Shown here: positions 1 to 11,472 of the stretch, one piece after another
Layout of the letters: every line of letters starts with the position of its first letter
Numbering within the stretch: the first letter of the stretch is position 1
Source of the DNA: Adineta vaga
Lineage: Eukaryota > Rotifera
DNA: 64,000 nt
Direction: 5' to 3'
Assembly (NCBI GenBank): GCA_021613535.1
Contig: CP075496.1
Location: forward strand, 7,998,001-8,062,000
Translations under genes and position numbers: made by a program
The notes under the pieces: generated by a model
The model's database searches: none
Seen by the model: the letters and a program-made list of their open reading frames with translations, nothing else
What the model was told of the DNA's origin: nothing

Positions 1-207
1 CAATGTTTGAGGTCATCTTTTGTGCATCATTTGCATCGATATAGACTAAACAGATAAATGTCTCAGGCTATATCTTATATTGCATTACTATACTCTCAAT
101 GTAATTAGTCTTTCTTTACTATTTAAGTTTATTTCATACTACGCCGACCGTGTAAATTCACGAAATTGAATACGATCAATCGAAATAAGTGTTCTTTATT
201 TTTTCAG

Positions 208-2553
208 TTGAATTCGATTCTGTATTTAATCGAAGTAGTTATACCTTTGGTTTCGGTAGTCCTGATATTGTTCCAATGTTCAAACGTGGTCAGTCTTATG
301 AACATTTCTATGTTGAATGTTATGATTCAAATGATGAAGAATTCGGTAATGATCGTGCTCATGAATTAGATCTATGGGTTGAAAGACAATTTCGTAAATT
401 TTTATTAAATAATACATTAGAAAAACAATTACAAAACGAACAAATTATTTTCTTTTTTCATCTGCTTGGAATTGATACAAATGGTCATTCACATAAGCCA
501 TGGTCAGATGTTTATATGAAAAATATTCAAATTGTCGATGGAATTATTCAACGATTAGAAAATTTAATTGAAAATTATTATAAACATGATCAAAAAACAA
601 CCTATCTCTTTACATCCGATCATGGTAAATCAATTATTTTCATTATCAAAGTATTCGAATTATTTCATTTAGGTATGACTGATTGGGGTTCACATGGTGC
701 TGGTGATGATACTGAAACTTTAACTCCCATACTAATCTGGGGTTCAGGTATTCATTCATCACGTCATACCAATGTTCATATTGAACAAGCTGATTTATGT
801 CCATTGATGTCTTATTTTCTTGGATTAGATTATGCAATTAATTCAGTTGGTCGTTTACCAATTGATTATCTTTTACCTATCGATGAAGATCTTCTTCAAG
901 CATATTTACAAAATGCTCGACAATTACTTGAACAAGTAAATAAACAACATGATATCTTAAAAAAACGTTTGTTATTTTTTAAACCATTTGATTTAAATGA
1001 AGAAGATTTTTTTCATCGAATGCAAAGTGGTAAAGGTTATATGAATTTACATGCAGTGAAAGATGATATTAAAAGTAAAATTAAATCTTTTCTTTATAAA
1101 TAACAAAAGTTTTCTTTCTCATTAGATTTTATGCATCGTGTTGCTCAAGCAAGTCATTATTATCATACTTATCGACGATTTTTATTAAGTATTTTAATTC
1201 TAGCCGGTTTTTTAACAACATTATGCACAATTTTATATCAATTAAATCCTACAAAACCAAATAAATCATCTTTTGCATTGTTATGTAAAATAATTCCAAT
1301 CATAATTTTCATTCTATTACTAATCGAACAATCACCTTGGACATATTTACTATATCCATTCTTGGTTTGTGTACATACATGTTTATCAGCTGATTTTGTA
1401 ATTGAATGGTTACGACAAAATGCTATTGAACATATAAAATCACGATCATTTTGGTTAAAAATATTTATGATCGGTTTGTTTTTACAAACATATATTCTAC
1501 CATTTTTTCATCGATGGATGATGGCAATCGGTATTTTCTTGTTATTAATTGAAGCTATTCAACGTTGGCAAGGGTAAATATTTTATATTAATTTGAATCG
1601 ACAATTTGTTTTTTTTTGTTTTTAGATCAATTCTTCACGATCGTTATCGACGTGGATATGGTATTTTACTTATATTTATTCTCATTTTTCCATTTCTTCC
1701 AACTGTTGGTACAATCAAAATAACTCTATCATGGTGTACTATAATCTCTGGTATTCTAACTTGTCTCTTTCATTATTTCTATTTCAAAAATGAATCATAT
1801 TCATCATTTATTTATTATATTCAACGTATTTGTTTATTATTATCTATTATTGATAATTATCTTGTTCATAGTTTATCAATTCGTTCATCATTTCTTCATC
1901 TACTTAGTTGGATTATACTTTTCATTTCATGTTTTCTTCCATTTTTATCTTCAACTAAACATCGCTTGAATCGATTGATTGTTATCTATACGTCGGTCAT
2001 AACAATTTATATTCTTCTATCAACACAATATGAAGCTTTATTTGTTCTATGTCTTTGTTTATTAATGTTAACATGGATTTTAACATCGGAACAACAACAG
2101 AAACTAAATCTTCGATTATTTACATTTCAATCATTTCTTTTTATTCTATTGGCTTTTTTTGGTACAGGAAATTTTGCATCAGTAAATTCATTTGATCCAT
2201 CAAACGTCTATTGTTTTCTAACAGTATTCAATCCTTTTCTCATGGGTTTTGTCATTTTAATTAAATATACTTTGCCGATATTAATTGTCAATGGTGCAAC
2301 AGCATATGTGATAAAAACTTCTGATATGATGAAAAAATTTCGTTTATATACGCTAATTCTATGTGATATTTTAGCTTTGGAATTATTTTTTCTTATTAAA
2401 ACAGAAGGAAGTTGGTTACAAATTGGTGAAAGTATTAGTCGTTATGTTATATTAATGATAATGATTGTTATTCTAACAGCATTTCAGTTTCTTGCAAGTT
2501 TATTATTAAATCAACAATGGGATTTTTTCAATAAGAAAATGTCTTTAAAATAG
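208..2553 (+). CDS. PIGN: GPI ethanolamine phosphate transferase 1, 3' portion (5' exons outside window)
   Basis: This is the C-terminal part (about 731 residues) of the ER enzyme that adds ethanolamine phosphate to the first mannose of GPI anchor precursors. Exons 208-624, 673-1074, 1126-1573 and 1626-2553 join in frame; the introns are 48-52 bp. The first exon begins with two bases of a codon after an acceptor at 206-207, so the gene continues upstream through an intron longer than 207 bp. The alkaline-phosphatase-like fold is shown by HLLGIDTNGH and by SDHG joined to MTDWGSHGAG, which holds metal-binding Asp and His. The later exons are a multi-span membrane region with PIGN-type blocks such as QSPWTYLLYPFL and FFGTGNFASVNSF. 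The catalytic Thr region lies outside the window. The family assignment is firm. Confidence 0.93.
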
Positions 2554-2836
2554 ATTGTGATTTTCAGACATGTTTGTTTCTTTTCTTTCTCATTCTAACG
2601 AAATAAATATGTGAACAGTTAACTTTACAAACATTTCTTTTCTCTCTACAAAGACTTAATGCCTAGATAGATCACATAGAAGTATATAAACAATGAATTC
2701 TTTCACAGGATAACGTATCAGTCGTATATCTAATAGATAATATTTCGACGAGAGAGAAGCATTCTCGTCGAGCATTGTTTCTCATCTGCTTATAAGAAAT
2801 TATTTACTTAAATTCACTTCATAATCTGTCTTAAGA

Positions 2837-4343
2837 ATGTCGTATTCGATAGTTACGTTTATATTATTATTTGTTGTTGCTCTCTCATCATCATTAAAAA
2901 ATATTGAATTAAATGATGATGAAAATGTCTACATACGTTTATATCCAAAATTCGCTCAATTATTTCGTCCACGAATGATCAAATCCGATTTAGCAAAGAG
3001 TACTTTACGAGATGTTGAACAATATAAATTTTCATTTAATGAAAATGAATTTTCAAATATTGCAAAAGATACATTAACGATATTATTTACGAATATTACT
3101 GATCGAATGATTGTTCGTCATCGATCACCAAATTTTGAAAAGGTTGGTACACAATATATTTATCGTCGTGATTCAAAAGAAACCGAAGGTATTCAAATTG
3201 AACTTGCCAATGTCGAAGATCGTCTTTTTCGAGAAGTTCAACGACCAACTCGTTATTTCTATTTAACATCATTCGACAATCTTGAATATACATCAAAAAT
3301 GCCTATTATGCCTTATTATGAAGTAACATTTACTTGTAATAAAACGCTTACAAAAGATCAAAACTTACCATCACCACTTTTATCTTATATTGATAACAGT
3401 TTTTCTTGGATACCACGATATATCATTGAATTACGTTCATTGGATATGTTTCCGGAAAGTATCTTATCTGGCTACGCTGATATTTATAATAATGGTTATC
3501 AAACAGTTACTATTGGAGGATTAGAATTTGTATCTGGTAAAAAACGTTGTCTCAGTTTTATTTTTTAATATTCTTTGATTTTTATCTTTAGGTGATATTA
3601 AATTGAATGCAGACTCAAATGACTTTATTAATTATGCTCCCATATATAGTTATCAATCTTATAAATCATCGTCTGAAAAAGAAGTTACTTTTACTCCATT
3701 CATGAATAAGGAAGCTAGTGGTTCATATGTCTATCAAATATTCACCAAATCGGCATTTATATTACCACCTCATTCGATAAAAACAATTGAATTTGCAAAA
3801 AAGAACATTACTGTTCAAAGATTTCATTATTATGCTAGTATATTTGAACCTATTAATTCTCGTGGTAAACTATTGTCTGCATACAATATTACATCGTATG
3901 ATAGTTTTATACCAAGTGGTCCTGTTTCATTACATCTCGAAGGTAGATTTCTTGGCCAAACCAAATTACCTGACTTAGCTATCGGCGAAACCTATAGTGT
4001 TATATTCGGTTATGATGCTGATGTTTCGTATCATCGAAAAGTTACAGTAAGTGAAAGTAATCAAAAGAATAAGCCAGTTATTTATCATGTGGAATATACA
4101 TTCAAAAATACAGCAACAGCGATGGATACTACTGTAGAGTTTGTTGAATCACTTGGTTCATTGAAATATTTTGAAATCAAAAATATTTCTTCAATCGATG
4201 GAAAAACTGAATCATCACATATTATTCGTCATGGAACGGATTTAAAAGCAACGTTTGTTCTTCCACATAATAATAGTAAATTTACAATTCATTATGATAT
4301 CCTAGTATATAAATCTCGACCAATTATCGACCGTCGTCATTAA
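2837..4343 (+). CDS. secreted protein with DUF4139-like beta-rich domain
   Basis: Two exons (2837-3536, 3592-4343; 55-bp intron) encode 483 residues. The start has a clear signal peptide (MSYSIVTFILLFVVALSSS). The middle holds SWIPRYIIELRS followed by an A-D-I-Y-N-N-G-Y-Q-T-V block, and the C-terminal half has FIPSGPVSLHLEGRFLGQ, LPDLAIGETYSV and a GYDADVSYHRKV stretch. This order (a 'sW.PrY' strand, then 'pSGpV...G.fvG...lp.iapGe', then a 'G.D..v...R' strand) is what I know from DUF4139 proteins. Several N-X-S/T sites fit secretion. Biochemical function is unknown. The N-terminal DUF4140-like coiled-coil half usual in the family is not evident. I first considered ribophorin I because of the topology, but there is no C-terminal membrane span. 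Confidence 0.6.
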
Positions 4344-5843
4344 TCAATCATAGAGTTAAAGACAGATTTCTTTCTTCTATTTTTTCAAAATTCTTATTCT
4401 TCTATTTTCTACTTGTATAAAAAGCAAAGAATAAATAATTCTATTAATTCAAAAATTGTTCTGTTTTTTATTAAACGCATCGATAATGAAATCGATAGTA
4501 CTGTTTCGATGATGATTAACATTTGTTGTTCTAGTATTAATAGATTCAATTAATCGGACTTTTAATAAATACGACAGTACACATTACAAAGAAAGAATAG
4601 CACATCTAGGTCAACGTATTTATGAAATGTATTCAGCTGTAATAATAATGGTTAAGAATATATGATTTATTATATTGTCAAACATTTATTGATCGTGTTC
4701 ATTATACTATAAAACATTTAAAAAAAGAGAAATTTACCTTATAAAAGATCTCTTTTATATATAGACCAAGAAAGAATTGTGAGAAAGAATAAAATGATAG
4801 TTGCATTATATTTGAAGACGAAACATAAAGAAGGATAAAACTATAGCAAGTATATTTATGAACAAGAGTACCTGTTTTAAAAGGAAGTTCTCTATACGGT
4901 AGTATAAATAAGGACAAAAGAAAAACTTCGTAGTAATTAAGTTTTCATTTAGAAAATATGCGTCTCAGAATAAACAAGAGAGACAACTCCATACATCAAT
5001 TCATCTTCATTTTCTCTTTAAAATGAGATATAATTGAGTACTTTTTGGTAGTCATAGAAATGAATATAGAGTAAATAGACAAGAAAATCTTCAGAATTTT
5101 TTATCATCTGTTTCTGACGGTTTAATCCCATTTCATCGAAAACACCCTCCGCGGCACCCACACTGCTCTGTGATCTGCTCTGATGTACATACCATTTAAT
5201 CCGTGAATTTCAAGAAGACAGAACGATACCGTTTGTGACATTGTCAAGATATGACACAAAAAAGAGTCAGTTTATTATAGAAATGCACTTTTTTATTTCT
5301 ATTCGAGCTAATAGTTAGTCATACATTCATATGACTGATTTTGAGGTAGAATATGACATCGCTGATATGTTTGTTTTAGAGAACTCTTTCCGAGTCCTTT
5401 GATTATCATTGTTATAGATGCATAAAGTTATTCGATTATAAAAGTAACTTTTTTGTTATGCAAGACAAAAGCAAACAATAGAAAAGTTTGAGTTCATACT
5501 CCTATGACCCTAAGAAAATGTCACTAGTTCCGTTTTAATTGACCTCAATATCTGTTATTTGAACTTTCTTTATAGAATTAGATGTTACTTAATCTTCTCG
5601 AATAATAGAAACATGCGGTAGTGAGACATAGTATGGATAAAGCATATTTGTATTATCTATGTCAAAAACTGCCATAAAAATGAAAATTTTATTCGACGGG
5701 CAACTTTTGTTTAGAAAACTTCCTCAATATAAAATCTAATAAGAAAAAGTATAATTCTCATCGAGTCTGTAATATAAAAAATGACCCTGGTAATAAATAA
5801 TTTTGTTTCTTGTTAACACATAGTCGTACAGTACTTCATATAC
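4344..5843. other. intergenic, 1.5 kb, no gene seen
   Basis: AT-rich spacer between the DUF4139-like gene and the opsin, both on the + strand. Only short ORFs without family resemblance are present. A run of AATAAA-like sequence near 4429 may be the polyadenylation signal of the upstream gene. I see no repeats or RNA gene. Confidence 0.6.
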
Positions 5844-7662
5844 ATGCGTATGGCTAATAATTCCTTTTTATCAAAAGAACTTGAACCATGTCATATTTTA
5901 CGACCAATTGGATATTATCTCATCCTTCTTTGGATTATTGCTACTATATTAAATGGATCAATATTATATATATTTATACGATATAAAACGATACGACAAT
6001 CATCAACAAATATATTTATTGGTGGTTTAATATTAGCAGATTTTATTGGAGGTTGTTTTGAAATACCTTTACCAGCCATTGCGCTCATTGGTTGCAGGTA
6101 AGAATTGCTCTTCAGACGAGAAAAAAGAAACATTGAGAAATGTTTTTGTGAATTATAGATGGATATTTGCCTATACCGGTTGTGTATTTGAAGCAATGAT
6201 TGCTTATTTTGCAGGATGTTCAAATATGTATATGTTATGTTTGTTATCTATTGATAGGTAGAAATACTTTTAGTTTTGATATGACAGAAATTTTTCATTT
6301 TATTCTTGTATTCAATCAGATATTTTGTGGTGTCGAGACCATTTACAACAGTAACGATAACGATTAAACAAAGTTATATATGTATTTGTTGTGCTTATTT
6401 ATTAGCGCTATTGTGGACATTGATGCCTTTAATAGGCTGGTCTAAATATGATTATGAAGTATGATATTACCTAGAATTGAATTATCTTGAGCTGTTCAGT
6501 TCCTTTTGAATAGAATTTATGTGAATAAGTGCTGAATTTCAGTGAATACTCATACAGTTGACATTAGTAATTTGCCTTGCATTCGGTTGTAGTCTAACGG
6601 ATTATGAACAGTATGAATAGCGAAATTATTATATGTTAATCGGAGATTCCACCGATTGGATATGCTCTTAAAATTTCACTTGCCTCGTAGATTTTCAGCA
6701 GTTGAAAATGAGAAATTAGAATTTTCCCGAACATATAGCATACGGTGGATCATAACCGTGTAAATAAAATCCATTATTTACAAAGTCACTGAAAATTATC
6801 ATGTTCATATGTATTTAATGCAAAAGTGATTAGACATCTGAAGAGATTTCTCTACCAGTCGTTTACATTGAATGATCTAGGGCACTGGTGCATCGTGTAG
6901 TATTAAATGGGAAGAACAATCGTTGAATATCATTAGTTATAATATAACTATATTACTATTTGTTTATCTTATACCAGTGATCATAATTATAACAACGAAT
7001 ATAAAAGTCTTTAAAAAAGTATGTGAATTATCAGGTTTCGAGAAGGATAGGAGTGTTACGGAAACGTCTCAATTTGTTTTTATGCTAGATTAATCAACGT
7101 CGTCAATCAACAGGCATAAATTTCAATGTAATCCATATTCAACGTAGACTTTTGATAGAACGTCATGTTAGTCGTACTGTTATTTATATCATTGGTAAAC
7201 TAGGTCAACAGAAAGATATTCGTTGATTCGATTCTATTTTAGGTGGTTTTATCTTGGCTTGGACTCCATATGCAATAACTGTTGTTATTCGTCTATGTAT
7301 TAATGAAGAAAACTTTCCACCAATTTTCGGCACAATACCAGCTTTATTTGCTAAAACAAGTGTTGTGTATGTTATTCTCTGTTTTTTTTATCTTCAAAAC
7401 CTAATTTTCATTGTTCAGATGGAATCCATTGATCTATGTGATGCGTAATGGTAACTTTCATCATCTTCTTCCTTTCTGTATCAATCGTCGTTCACATCGA
7501 AAAAGTAACTTTTCTTATTTTCTCTTTATTTACTAAACACTTTCTATATTCGCTTTTTTTCTAGATAGAAGTTCTGATCAAACTCGTTTTACAGTTTATC
7601 CAGATCTTGCTGTTCAGTTGCCACTAACATCACGATCACAATCACATACAGAAGAAATCTGA
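5844..7662 (+). CDS. opsin (retinal-binding class A GPCR), peropsin/Go-like
   Basis: Eight exons (5844-6097, 6159-6257, 6320-6458, 6881-7018, 7089-7194, 7243-7366, 7419-7504, 7565-7662) give 347 residues in frame. Seven hydrophobic spans are present. Diagnostic residues: Lys283 in FAKTS (TM7 Schiff-base lysine), NPLIY 289-293, Trp252/Pro254 in TM6, D117-R118-Y119 at the end of TM3, Cys93 and Cys170 for the TM3-ECL2 disulfide, and Glu164 six residues before Cys170 (bovine E181 position). Glu96 sits three residues after Cys93, the bovine E113 position. Spacings Cys93-Asp117 and Trp252-Lys283 equal those of bovine rhodopsin. The ECL2 block GWSKYDYEGTGASCSIKW resembles peropsin and Go-opsins. The third intron is 422 bp, long for this window. 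The subfamily is uncertain; that it is an opsin is near certain. Confidence 0.93.
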
Positions 7663-7749
7663 TACTCTCTAATAAAATCAACTTGTGTTTTGTTGTAAAT
7701 TTCGATTTATTGATTTAATGAGAATAGCACGAAAAAAAAGATGAAATCG

Positions 7750-8308
7750 TCATTGAAATAACTGCACGAATTCTTCAAATGAAATTTTTCCATCTCCACT
7801 TGTATCTAAAGATTTAACTATACCATCAATCTGTGATCGATTCAAATGTCGACCCATTTTATGCATAATACTTTCCAATTCATCTGCTTGAATATAGCCT
7901 GAACCATCTTGATCAAATTGTTCAAAAGCAATACGTAATTCTTCTTCAGAATGTTTTTTGAAAAATGTTTCACCCATTACGTAACAAAATTCATCCAACT
8001 CAATTTCACCTGAATGAGAAAACAATTGTTTCTTTTTTTTTTCAACTAGATAGACAATCTCTCCACATACCACTTTGATCTGAATCCATTTGAGTAATTA
8101 ATTCTTTCAGTTGATTATCATTGACTTTGATATTTAATGCTTTGAAAATATTTCCCAATTCTTTTTGAGATATTTTACCAGATCCATCTATATATAAATC
8201 ATTTGACAATTTTCATTTCTAAATAAATCCTTGTTATATACCTTTATCGAAGATATCGAACGCATCTTTTAATTCTTGCCGTTGAGCGCTTGTTAATGAA
8301 CTCGACAT
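7750..8308 (-). CDS. calmodulin-like / troponin C-like EF-hand protein
   Basis: Three exons on the minus strand (8308-8242, 8187-8071, 8009-7750) encode 147 residues, close to calmodulin's usual 148-149. All four EF-hand loops look calcium-competent: DKDGSGKISQKE, DSDQSGEIELDE, DQDGSGYIQADE and DTSGDGKISFEE, each with acidic residues at positions 1 and 12. The sequence is too divergent to be the canonical calmodulin (loop 1 is GSGKIS rather than GDGTIT), so it is a calmodulin-like or troponin C-like sensor. It is convergent with the opsin gene, with 87 bp between stop codons. The partner is unknown. Confidence 0.88.
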
Positions 8309-8601
8309 CTATTCACACTAAACTTAGTAAAACAAAGAAATTCTGAAAGAGAAAATCGAAGATTTTTAAAATATGTAAATATCTATCGCATTGAAGCAGA
8401 GAAAAGTAATATTCCGTACGTTCATATTATGAAGTTGTTTCTCACATTAACAAACTTGTTATGTTCCATTATAAAAGAAAAAAAAAAAGAAGAAATGAGT
8501 TTTGTAATGACTTTAAGTAAAGTAATTTTTTTCTCATAATAAAAGTATGATTATGAATAAATATAGTTATCATATAAATAGACGTGCTTATAACTAATAA
8601 T

Positions 8602-8622
8602 CACATGCTTTGTCAGCATGTG
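8602..8622. repeat. perfect 7-bp stem hairpin
   Basis: CACATGC (8602-8608) pairs with GCATGTG (8616-8622) around a 7-nt loop TTTGTCA. A T-loop-like TTCGATCC lies just downstream at about 8633-8640, but no D-arm or acceptor stem can be formed, so it is not called as a tRNA. Confidence 0.5.
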
Positions 8623-9334
8623 TACATGGGAATTCGATCCTCAAAGAAAAAGTTGAGCATATATATACATTCATGTATAGAACTCATTTTTATAGTATCA
8701 AAAGTCAAGCAAGACTTTTTATAATAGTTGATAAAAGATCAACTTACGTGCAATTTCTTTAAATAAACAATGAAAAACAAATTGTTGTTGCATTTTTTAT
8801 GAACTCTATTAATATCATGTTTATAAATCAAGAGTCCGTCAATGATACGATGGGATCTGGAATAGGAAAATGCATACAAGTCGACTTCTATTTAACACAT
8901 TTCTGTACTCCTAAAAAACAAAGATTTACTTCGCTTGCTCGATTCAATTTTTGTCATATTTACTTTTTGTTAGCTATATTTGTAGAGCTAGTCAAGCAGT
9001 TTTAGAATATACTATTACTTTTTGCATTAGATAATGTTTTGATAGCGATGCCTGTTGATACACTTGTGATTTTTGTGTAGAATGGGACTCAAATCGTTGG
9101 AATGATTTTCAAAGAAATCTTCTGTGAGCAAATTTAATTGAATATCGAATGAAATGACAAAGGAAAAGATTTCACATTATTAAGTGAAAAAGTAACATTT
9201 CGATGTTTTTCCCCTGAATGGTATAGTTTGGCATGCTTTTCACACATATATGACTATCTAAACAACATTATTATGTTTAAATAAGTTTCGATTTATTGAG
9301 AAAATCCTTTTCAGATGTAGTAAAAATCAATTGA

Positions 9335-9365
9335 AAGCATGCATTGCTCACACTTATGCATGCTT
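9335..9365. repeat. perfect 10-bp inverted repeat
   Basis: AAGCATGCAT at 9335-9344 is repeated inverted as ATGCATGCTT at 9356-9365, with an 11-nt spacer. It lies in the gene-free interval upstream of the SH2-domain gene. It could be a protein-binding dyad or an RNA hairpin; function unknown. Confidence 0.55.
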
Positions 9366-10254
9366 ATCTTGTAGATTCTATTTTCTATTCATCAAAATAA
9401 GACTGAGAGACAAACGGTCATTTGATAGACATCATTGCGTGTATGTTGTCGCTTCCGTCCTTCATCTCCGATCAATTCACGCAAATGCTCATCATTTTCT
9501 TTTTTTCTCCAAACAACAATCTGTCCACCCAGTTCCGTCATTATTTTTTTCTCTCTTTCTATTCAATGTCGGTCAGCAATAGGATGAAACTCATTAAAAG
9601 AAGAAATGGAATAGAACGCGACAAGTGGAAAAATACATCGATGATTGCTCTGGGCTGCGTCTGTCTAGATGTTTTCTTGTATTGAATATCTTTGTCAGTC
9701 AAGTATTTTCGAATTTCGAACAGATGTTTATCTGATAGATCGTATAGCGATCGATAATTGTTTGAATAGAAAAAAGGCCAAGGATAAAGAATAAAAACTT
9801 CTTTTTTTTTCGTATATCATACGGTCGATCGATCATTTTCGAAAGAGAGACAATTGGACCTTTTGATGAGCTCATTCGTTTCTCTCTCTCTCTCTTCCCT
9901 CTCTTTCTCATTGTCATGTTTGACCACATGTGTTAGTTTTCTTTCGTGATAAGAGAGAAAGAAGAAAAAAAGAATGGAAACGATTCTTCTCTTCTTCTGA
10001 TAATAGTTCAATTGAATTATCATTCTGTTTCAGGCGGTTCATACATGAGTGACAATATATCAATAGTTTGATTATACACGCATGTTTCTTATACATATAA
10101 AAAGCGTCAATCTTTGTATATTAATCATTGTTAATCGATTGATTGCCTTGAAATAGTGATGAACAAGTTAGTATATAAGAAAAAGTGCTTTGATTAGTTC
10201 CCCAGATAAAAAAGCTTTTCTTTTTCTCACAAATGTATTATTGTTCTAGATTCA

Positions 10255-11472
10255 ATGCAAAAAATTGATGGTTTTAAAACGACCGATTCATTTCGGTTTG
10301 ATCGCAATATATCATCTTCATATATATCATTATCATCTTCATCTGGATATGGGTCACGTTTAAGTTTATCTCAAACTGATCAATCCTCTTCATCGAATCG
10401 TCGTATTAGTTTTAGTAAATATTTCAAAGAAAAACTTTCTCGACATAAAAGTTTCGCATCACTTCTTTCGCCATCCACACCGTCACCGTCAACACGAACA
10501 GCAATATCAAATCCAAACGCTGATATCTATGATAATGTCTGGAATTTGGATAAACAAATTGAAAAATTACGTTTAACTGTAAATAAACAAGTTTCATGGG
10601 ATTGTCAGTCAACTATTTCAATGTCTGTGGATACACCAAAAACGATATATGATCGAATCGAGTAAGTCTTTTCTTTTCGGCCTTGAAATTTAATCATATT
10701 CACTTTCATTCATTCATCCATATCGCGTGATGAATACGCTAACGTCTCAAATTACATATAGATGTATTGAAATATATCTATGTGTGCAGACATAGATGAC
10801 CCGAAGATTATTGTTTTGTTTCGTCTATACATACACTTGAACGCATAGAATCTAATTGTAATGATTCTGCATATGCATATGAGAGACAATAGAACGATAA
10901 TCAAATTTTCATTGTTAACCACGCTTGATTAACGCACTAGTGAGTTGCTTTTCCTGAGCAGCTGTTTCAAGAGTTAAATATCTTCAATTACTATTTTAAT
11001 CAATATGTGAATATATTTTTCTTTCTCGTATTTCAGCGATCAAGATTTATTATCAGTTGCTGCTTGGTATCAAGAAGGTTTACCTACTGATGTATGTGAA
11101 GAACATTTAAATCATAATGATCAACCAATTGGATCATTTATTATTCGATGTAATTATAATCTTTCTCGTTTTCCATTTGTTTTATCAATCAAAACAAAAC
11201 AAACATCGATTGAACATTTTCTCATTGAAAAAACACTAAATCATAATGGTTATCGAATAGAAGTACGTTGAAAAATTCTTTCTTTTCCACTAATCAACTT
11301 TGTTTTCTTATAGAATTCGTCGAAAGTCTTCGTTAATTTAAGTACACTTGTTATTCATCATACAGTCATACGAGAAAATCTACCTGTTACACTTGTATTA
11401 CCATCCATACATGCAACAACGAATATTATACAGTCATCATCGTTAGGAATTATTCGTTCTGTACGATTCTAG
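10255..11472 (+). CDS. SH2-domain protein, tensin-like
   Basis: Three exons (10255-10661, 11037-11262, 11314-11472) encode 263 residues. The first 135 residues are Ser-rich and probably disordered. The C-terminal half is an SH2 domain: AAWYQEGL at its start, GSFIIR with the phosphotyrosine-binding Arg on strand B, HFLIEKT, and a final block LSTLVIHHTVI followed by LPVTLVLP. The HFLIE and L-S-x-L-V-x-x-H blocks match tensin SH2 domains better than Src or Grb2 types. No PTB domain follows. The first intron is 375 bp. A possible acceptor just before the ATG (TTCTAG near 10250) means a 5' non-coding exon may exist. Likely a phosphotyrosine adaptor in the cytoplasm; partner unknown. Confidence 0.75.

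Larger units (their letters stand above)
8309..10254. other. intergenic, 1.95 kb, no gene seen
   Basis: Non-coding spacer with short ORFs that do not resemble any protein. It contains two perfect hairpins (8602-8622 and 9335-9365), reported separately, and a T/C-rich stretch around 9880-9910. It probably holds the promoters of the divergent calmodulin-like gene (-) and the SH2 gene (+). Confidence 0.55.

Noticed and set aside
1-207. An upstream PIGN exon
   Set aside because: No frame in 1-207 encodes the expected residues before VEFDS; the stretch behaves as intron.
2837-4343. Ribophorin I (OST subunit)
   Set aside because: It has a signal peptide and beta-rich body but no C-terminal membrane span, and the key blocks fit DUF4139 better.
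4702-4917. 71-codon minus-strand ORF
   Set aside because: Hydrophobic AT-driven translation with no motif, no splice partner and no likeness to neighbours.
8580-8645. Possible tRNA (7-nt loop hairpin followed by a TTCGATCC box)
   Set aside because: No D-arm, no acceptor stem and a mismatched T-stem; the anticodon stem is 7 bp, not 5. A covariance-model scan would settle it.
9331-9685. Overlapping ORFs of 83-87 codons on the + strand
   Set aside because: Low-complexity Phe/Ser/His-rich translations with no family resemblance, in an AT-rich spacer.
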